Below, one piece after another: positions 6,576 to 9,551 of a stretch of DNA of 9,551 bases. The stretch comes from Pseudomonadota bacterium. Lineage in GTDB: Bacteria; Pseudomonadota; Gammaproteobacteria; Burkholderiales; Burkholderiaceae_B. The first letter of the stretch is position 1. Every line of letters starts with the position of its first letter. The stretch spans positions 1 through 9,551 of the forward strand of contig JAEZBO010000140.1 in assembly GCA_023427085.1 (NCBI GenBank), in the 5' to 3' direction. The translations under genes were made by a program, and so were the position numbers. A model generated the notes under the pieces. It was given only the letters and a program-made list of their open reading frames with translations, searched no databases and had not been told where the DNA came from.

Positions 6576-7187
6576 TCAGGCGACCGGCGGCGCGGTGTCG
6601 ATGAAGGACTGGCGCGCGGCCAGCTTGGTGTGCAGGCGCGCCAGGTTGTGATGCTCGGCGCGCCAGTCGATGTGGGCGAAGCGCAGGTCCAGGAAGCCCA
6701 ATGCACAGCCGACCGCGATGTCGGCCAGGCTGTAGTTCACGCCCATGCAGAAGGCGTGGTCGCCCAGGCTCTTGTCCATGGCCGCCAGCGCCGCGGTGAT
6801 CTTGCCGTGCTGGCGCGCGATCCAGTCGGCGCTGCGCTGGGCTTCGGGGCGCTGGTTCTCCTTGAAGCTGAGCACGCAGGCGTCGAGCACGCCATCGGCG
6901 ATGGCTTCCCAGCATTTGACGGCGGCACGCTCGCGGCCGGTCTGCGGGATCAGCCGGCTGACCGGCGACAGCGTGTCGAGGTATTCGACGATGACACGCG
7001 AATCGAACAGCGCGCCGTTGTCTTCCATCACCAGGCAGGGCACCTTGCCCAGCGGGTTGGTGGCCTGGATGGTGCTGTCGGCAGCCCAGACGTTTTCGAT
7101 CTCGAGGCGGTAATCCAGTTTTTTCTCCGCCATGACGATGCGCACCTTGCGCACGTAGGGACTGGTCAGGGAGCCTATGAGTTTCAT
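6576..7187 (-). CDS. Glutathione S-transferase family protein (YibF-like)
   Basis: This is a 203-residue cytosolic GST-fold protein. The thioredoxin-like N-terminal domain starts MKLIGSLTSPYVRKVRIV, with Ser9 at the position that activates glutathione. It continues with the cis-proline motif NPLGKVPCLV (44-53) and the gamma-glutamyl-binding DS pair in LFDSRVIVEYL (60-70). The all-helical C-terminal domain has SLADIAVGCALGFLDLR (153-169), the family's N-capping box region. From memory, the phrasing around AIADGVLDA, the RP.AQ.S motif and the end RQSF...PP resembles E. coli YibF, so that subfamily is likely. The substrate is unknown. The ATG at 7187 is preferred because it begins the first beta strand; an in-frame TTG at 7202 would add five residues. 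No clear ribosome site is seen. It is divergent from purB and closed by the terminator at 6523-6558. Confidence 0.92.
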   Translation of the reverse strand: MKLIGSLTSPYVRKVRIVMAEKKLDYRLEIENVWAADSTIQATNPLGKVPCLVMEDNGALFDSRVIVEYLDTLSPVSRLIPQTGRERAAVKCWEAIADGVLDACVLSFKENQRPEAQRSADWIARQHGKITAALAAMDKSLGDHAFCMGVNYSLADIAVGCALGFLDLRFAHIDWRAEHHNLARLHTKLAARQSFIDTAPPVA

Positions 7188-7315
7188 GATGGTATGCAGC
7201 AAGAAAAGCCACGCCGCGATCGGGCGCCATGCCGGGCAAGGCTTTGCGGCCAGCCGGGGGGAGTCCCGAGTTTATCTTGGCGCGGCCGGTTGTGGGCTTC
7301 AGGGCGCGGCCAGGC

Positions 7316-7334
7316 CGGGTGATAAAATCACCCG
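7316..7334. promoter_or_regulatory. Perfect inverted repeat overlapping the probable purB -10 box
   Basis: CGGGTGAT-AAA-ATCACCCG is a 19-bp perfect dyad with 8-bp arms and a 3-bp centre. The -10-like TAAAAT (7323-7328) lies at its centre, with the purB ATG 32 bp after that box. A clear -35 box is not seen at 16-18 bp. A dyad over a -10 element is a classic place for a repressor operator. An alternative is a chance or structural palindrome. Confidence 0.5.
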
Positions 7335-7360
7335 CTGGATATTTGTCGCGTTTTAACATC

Positions 7361-8737
7361 ATGCAGATCGCCCAGCAGCTCAGCCAACTCAATGCCTTGT
7401 CCCCGCTAGACGGACGCTACGCCTCGCGCGGCGACAGCCTGCGCGGGCTCCTGTCCGAAGCCGGATTCATGGCCCACCGCGTCGAGGTCGAAGTGGCCTG
7501 GCTGGTCGGCCTGTCCGACGCCGGCCTGCCCGAGCTGCCGCGCTTCTCGGACGCCGCGCGCGCCCGGCTGCGCGCGCTGGTCGATGACTTCTCCGAGGCC
7601 GACGCCGCGCGCATCAAGGACATCGAGCGCGTCACCAACCACGACGTCAAGGCGGTCGAATACTGGATGAAGGAACGGGTCGCCGGCGATGCCGAGCTCG
7701 ACCGCGCCGCCGAGTTCATCCATTTCGCCTGCACCTCGGAAGACATCAACAACACCTCGCATGCGCTGATGCTGGGACGCGCCCGTGACCAGGTCGTGCT
7801 GCCGCGGTTGCGCGAACTGCACGCCAAGCTGGCCGAGATGGCGCGCACCCACGCCGATCAGCCTATGCTGTCGCGCACCCATGGCCAGCCGGCCAGCCCG
7901 ACCACGGTCGGCAAGGAATTCGCCAACGTCGCCGCCCGCCTGGGCCGCGCCATCGACGCGATCGCGCAGGTCCAGCCGCTGGCCAAGCTCAACGGCGCGA
8001 CCGGTAACTACAACGCGCACCGGTCGGCCTATCCCGAGATCGACTGGCCGGCCTTCAGCGCCGGCGTGCTGGGCGGCCTGGGCCTGACGCAGAACGAACA
8101 CACGATCCAGATCGAACCGCACGACTGGATGGCGGCGCTGTTCGACGCCATCGCGCGCGCCAACGTCATCGTGCTCGACCTGGACCGCGACATCTGGGGC
8201 TACATCGCGCTGGGTTACTTCAAGCAGCGCCTGAAAGAAGGCGAGGTCGGTTCCTCGACCATGCCGCACAAGGTCAACCCGATCGACTTCGAGAACTCCG
8301 AAGGCAACCTGGGCCTGGCCAACGCGACGCTGCGCCACCTGTCCGAGAAGCTGCCGGTGTCGCGCTGGCAGCGCGACCTGACCGACTCGACAGTGCTGCG
8401 CAACCTGGGCGTGGGCCTGGGCTATTGCCTGGTGGCCTACGACGCCTGCATGCGCGGCCTGAACAAGCTCGAGCTCAACGCGGCCGCCGTCGATGCCGAT
8501 ATCGATGCGTGCTGGGAAGTGCTGGCCGAGCCGGTGCAGACCGTCATGCGCCGCTACGGCCTGCCGCAGCCTTACGAGCAGCTCAAGGCGCTGACGCGTG
8601 GCAAGGGCATCACCGAGCAGGCGCTGCGTGACTTCGTCGGCGGGCTGGATCTGCCGGACGAGCCCAAGCAACGGCTGCTGGCGATGACGCCGCGCAGCTA
8701 CGTCGGCCTGGCCGCCAGCCTGGCCAAGGCGGTCTGA
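7361..8737 (+). CDS. purB: Adenylosuccinate lyase
   Basis: PurB acts twice in purine synthesis: it splits SAICAR to AICAR and adenylosuccinate to AMP, releasing fumarate each time. The protein has 458 residues, close to the 456 of E. coli PurB, and aligns with it along its length. Landmarks are LSPLDGRY (13-20), TNHDVKAVEYW (92-102), HFACTSEDINN (121-131), LSRTHGQPASPTT with the catalytic His174 (170-182), GNYNAHRSAYPE (215-226), and the fumarase-superfamily signature GSSTMPHKVNPIDFEN (297-312), whose flexible loop carries the catalytic serine. The tail has NWEVLAEP-like CWEVLAEPVQTVMRRYG (384-400). The ATG at 7361 matches the usual N-terminus; upstream in-frame codons encode unconserved residues. 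There is no obvious Shine-Dalgarno sequence. The promoter region carries the palindrome at 7316-7334. Confidence 0.98.
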   Translation: MQIAQQLSQLNALSPLDGRYASRGDSLRGLLSEAGFMAHRVEVEVAWLVGLSDAGLPELPRFSDAARARLRALVDDFSEADAARIKDIERVTNHDVKAVEYWMKERVAGDAELDRAAEFIHFACTSEDINNTSHALMLGRARDQVVLPRLRELHAKLAEMARTHADQPMLSRTHGQPASPTTVGKEFANVAARLGRAIDAIAQVQPLAKLNGATGNYNAHRSAYPEIDWPAFSAGVLGGLGLTQNEHTIQIEPHDWMAALFDAIARANVIVLDLDRDIWGYIALGYFKQRLKEGEVGSSTMPHKVNPIDFENSEGNLGLANATLRHLSEKLPVSRWQRDLTDSTVLRNLGVGLGYCLVAYDACMRGLNKLELNAAAVDADIDACWEVLAEPVQTVMRRYGLPQPYEQLKALTRGKGITEQALRDFVGGLDLPDEPKQRLLAMTPRSYVGLAASLAKAV

Positions 8738-8750
8738 ACCGCCAGCGGCC
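8722..8750. other. Hairpin spanning the purB stop codon
   Basis: GGCGGT (8728-8733) and ACCGCC (8738-8743) form a 6-bp stem whose 4-nt loop, CTGA, contains the purB stop codon. Flanking GGCC at 8722-8725 and 8747-8750 can add an outer stem across a small internal loop. There is no T run on either side. It covers the 12-bp gap between purB and the convergent gene, where no intrinsic terminator is visible. Confidence 0.35.
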
Positions 8751-9118
8751 TATTGCGCTGCCTGTCCGTTGCCGGGCAGCAGCGCCGTCAGCGCCTGCTT
8801 GAGCGCGGGCGAAAAGATCGGGATGACGTGATGGACACCTTGTTTGTCCATGCCGTGCTTGAGCGTCACCGACTGGCCGTTGAAGGCGGTCGGATGCGCC
8901 CCTACGCGCACGTATTGCGCCAGCAGCTTGTCGACCCCCTGCTGGGCCGCCAGCACCGCCAGCCCCGATGATTCGCGGCCCAGCGTGTGCTGCGCCAGCA
9001 CGCGGTGCAGGTCGTCGATGAACATGCCCAACGCCCGCGAGCCGCGGCAATCGGGACGTTCGTGGCCCCAGGGGCGTTCGTAGCGGGGCGCTTTCGAGGA
9101 CGGTGCATTGTGTTCCAT
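8750..9118 (-). CDS. Small hypothetical protein, unrecognised
   Basis: The 122-residue protein is not recognised and no function is assigned. The first ~28 residues are polar and proline/arginine-rich (SSKAPRYERPWGHERPD). A plausible folded part follows from about residue 31: two amphipathic helices (MFIDDLHRVLAQHTL and LAVLAAQQGVDKLLAQYV), a short beta-like stretch (VGAHPTAFNGQSVTLK), then VHHVIPIFSPALKQALTALL. There is no signal peptide or membrane segment. The ATG at 9118 has no clear ribosome site; Met32 is an alternative start. Coding is supported by the long frame and protein-like composition, whereas the antisense frames are shorter or Arg/Ala-rich. It converges on purB with 12 bp between stops and is divergent from the small ORF at 9180. 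Confidence 0.6.
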   Translation of the reverse strand: MEHNAPSSKAPRYERPWGHERPDCRGSRALGMFIDDLHRVLAQHTLGRESSGLAVLAAQQGVDKLLAQYVRVGAHPTAFNGQSVTLKHGMDKQGVHHVIPIFSPALKQALTALLPGNGQAAQ

Positions 9119-9179
9119 GGCGGCATGCTAGCGCATTGCCGCAGCCATGCACAGGCGAGGGCTCTGCTATGGTTGCGGG

Positions 9180-9290
9180 ATGACTGCCGACCTGCGCTAC
9201 GCCGCCACCGCGGACGCCCGCCACGCCGCCAACGCCAACGTCAACCCCAACGCTCGCAGGGCCGCCCGTGCCCGGCCGGGGGCCCGATGA
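9180..9290 (+). CDS. Possible small ORF (36 aa) overlapping the next gene start
   Basis: An ATG at 9180 opens a 36-codon frame whose TGA (9288-9290) overlaps the next ATG (9287-9289) as ATGA, the arrangement of a coupled leader peptide. The peptide is Ala/Arg/Asn-rich, and residues 18-24 alternate Asn with Ala, Val or Pro through AAC codons every 6 bp at 9231-9249. Ribosome site support is weak (GCGGG just before the ATG). It may be a real leader peptide, the N-terminal part of a misread gene, or a chance frame. Confidence 0.3.
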   Translation: MTADLRYAATADARHAANANVNPNARRAARARPGAR

Positions 9291-9551
9291 GCTGGCTGAT
9301 CGCGTTCGCGGCGCTGGCGCTGTTCGTCGTGCTGCGCTGGCGCCTGATCACCTCGCTGCTGGGCAAGCTGCTGCTGTGCCTGGGCCTGGCGCTATTGCTG
9401 GCCTGGGTCGGCCAGCGGCTCGGCCCCGAGGGCGCGCCGTGGATGCTGGCGGTGCTGGGCCTGGCCCTGCTGCTGGCGTTCCTGGTCTATCTGCTCGAAC
9501 CCTGGCTGGCCGCCCGCCGCGGCGGCCCCCCCCCCCGCCCCCCCCCCCCCG
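9287..9551 (+). CDS. Hydrophobic membrane protein, 3' truncated
   Basis: The frame opens with ATG at 9287 and stays open to the right edge (88 codons), so the gene is incomplete. About 78 residues are credible. They start MSWLIAFAALALFVVLRWRL, then show two more hydrophobic segments (LLGKLLLCLGLALLLAWVG, and WMLAVLGLALLLAFLVYLL), linked by a short polar loop QRLGPEGAP. This suggests two or three membrane helices with basic residues on the inner side. The last ~10 residues, including a proline run, come from the doubtful C-rich tail and should be ignored. I do not recognise a family. The start overlaps the stop of the small ORF at 9180. Confidence 0.5.
   Translation, partial: MSWLIAFAALALFVVLRWRLITSLLGKLLLCLGLALLLAWVGQRLGPEGAPWMLAVLGLALLLAFLVYLLEPWLAARRGGPPPRPPPP
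9526..9551. other. Low-quality poly-C stretch at right contig end
   Basis: Of the last 26 bases, 24 are C, the others being G at 9537 and 9551. It mirrors the G/C runs at the left edge and looks like poor read-end sequence rather than biology. Confidence 0.65.

Noticed and set aside
5659..7392. 577-codon - strand frame through the transporter and GST genes
   Set aside because: It crosses two recognised genes and a strong terminator, and its product is low-complexity Arg/Ala/His. It is an artefact of few stop codons at high GC.
7406..8671. 421-codon frame antisense to purB
   Set aside because: It lies wholly inside purB, shows no domain and has shadow-like composition.
1..9551. Defence island, CRISPR array, prophage, insertion sequence, toxin-antitoxin pair, tRNA gene
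   Set aside because: I looked for direct repeats with spacers, terminal inverted repeats, transposase or integrase motifs and tRNA-like cloverleafs and saw none. The genes are mostly core metabolism.

Overview
The window is GC-rich bacterial chromosomal DNA with very few stop codons in the non-coding frames. The gene set and protein sequences look like a betaproteobacterium, most likely Bordetella, Achromobacter or a close Alcaligenaceae relative. This rests on recognition of the sequences, not on a search. The first ~76 bases and the last ~26 bases are long G or C runs and look like unreliable contig ends. The middle reads cleanly.

Layout. (1) Left end, + strand: the C-terminal DNA-binding part of an AraC-family regulator (PchR/AlcR-like), then a glyoxalase-like (VOC) protein. 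(2) The complete three-gene proton-translocating transhydrogenase operon pntAA-pntAB-pntB on the - strand. Its last gene overlaps the end of the VOC gene tail to tail by 17 bp. (3) A 158-bp divergent promoter region, then mnmA (tRNA 2-thiouridylase) and a TauE/SafE-type membrane transporter on the + strand, closed by a perfect bidirectional terminator. (4) A YibF-like glutathione S-transferase on the - strand. (5) A divergent region with a palindrome over the probable purB -10 box, then purB (adenylosuccinate lyase) on the + strand. (6) A small unrecognised protein on the - strand, convergent with purB. (7) At the right edge, a tiny ORF overlapping the start of a truncated hydrophobic protein.

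Most of this is core metabolism: NADPH supply and redox balance (pnt, GST), tRNA modification (mnmA) and purine synthesis (purB). I see no mobile element, CRISPR array, tRNA or rRNA gene, toxin-antitoxin pair, defence cassette or other accessory system. No undescribed system stands out. The points worth a second look are regulatory or architectural: the purB palindrome, a possibly leaderless mnmA mRNA, the tail-to-tail overlap, GC hairpins placed on stop codons, and the unassigned small ORFs at the right end.
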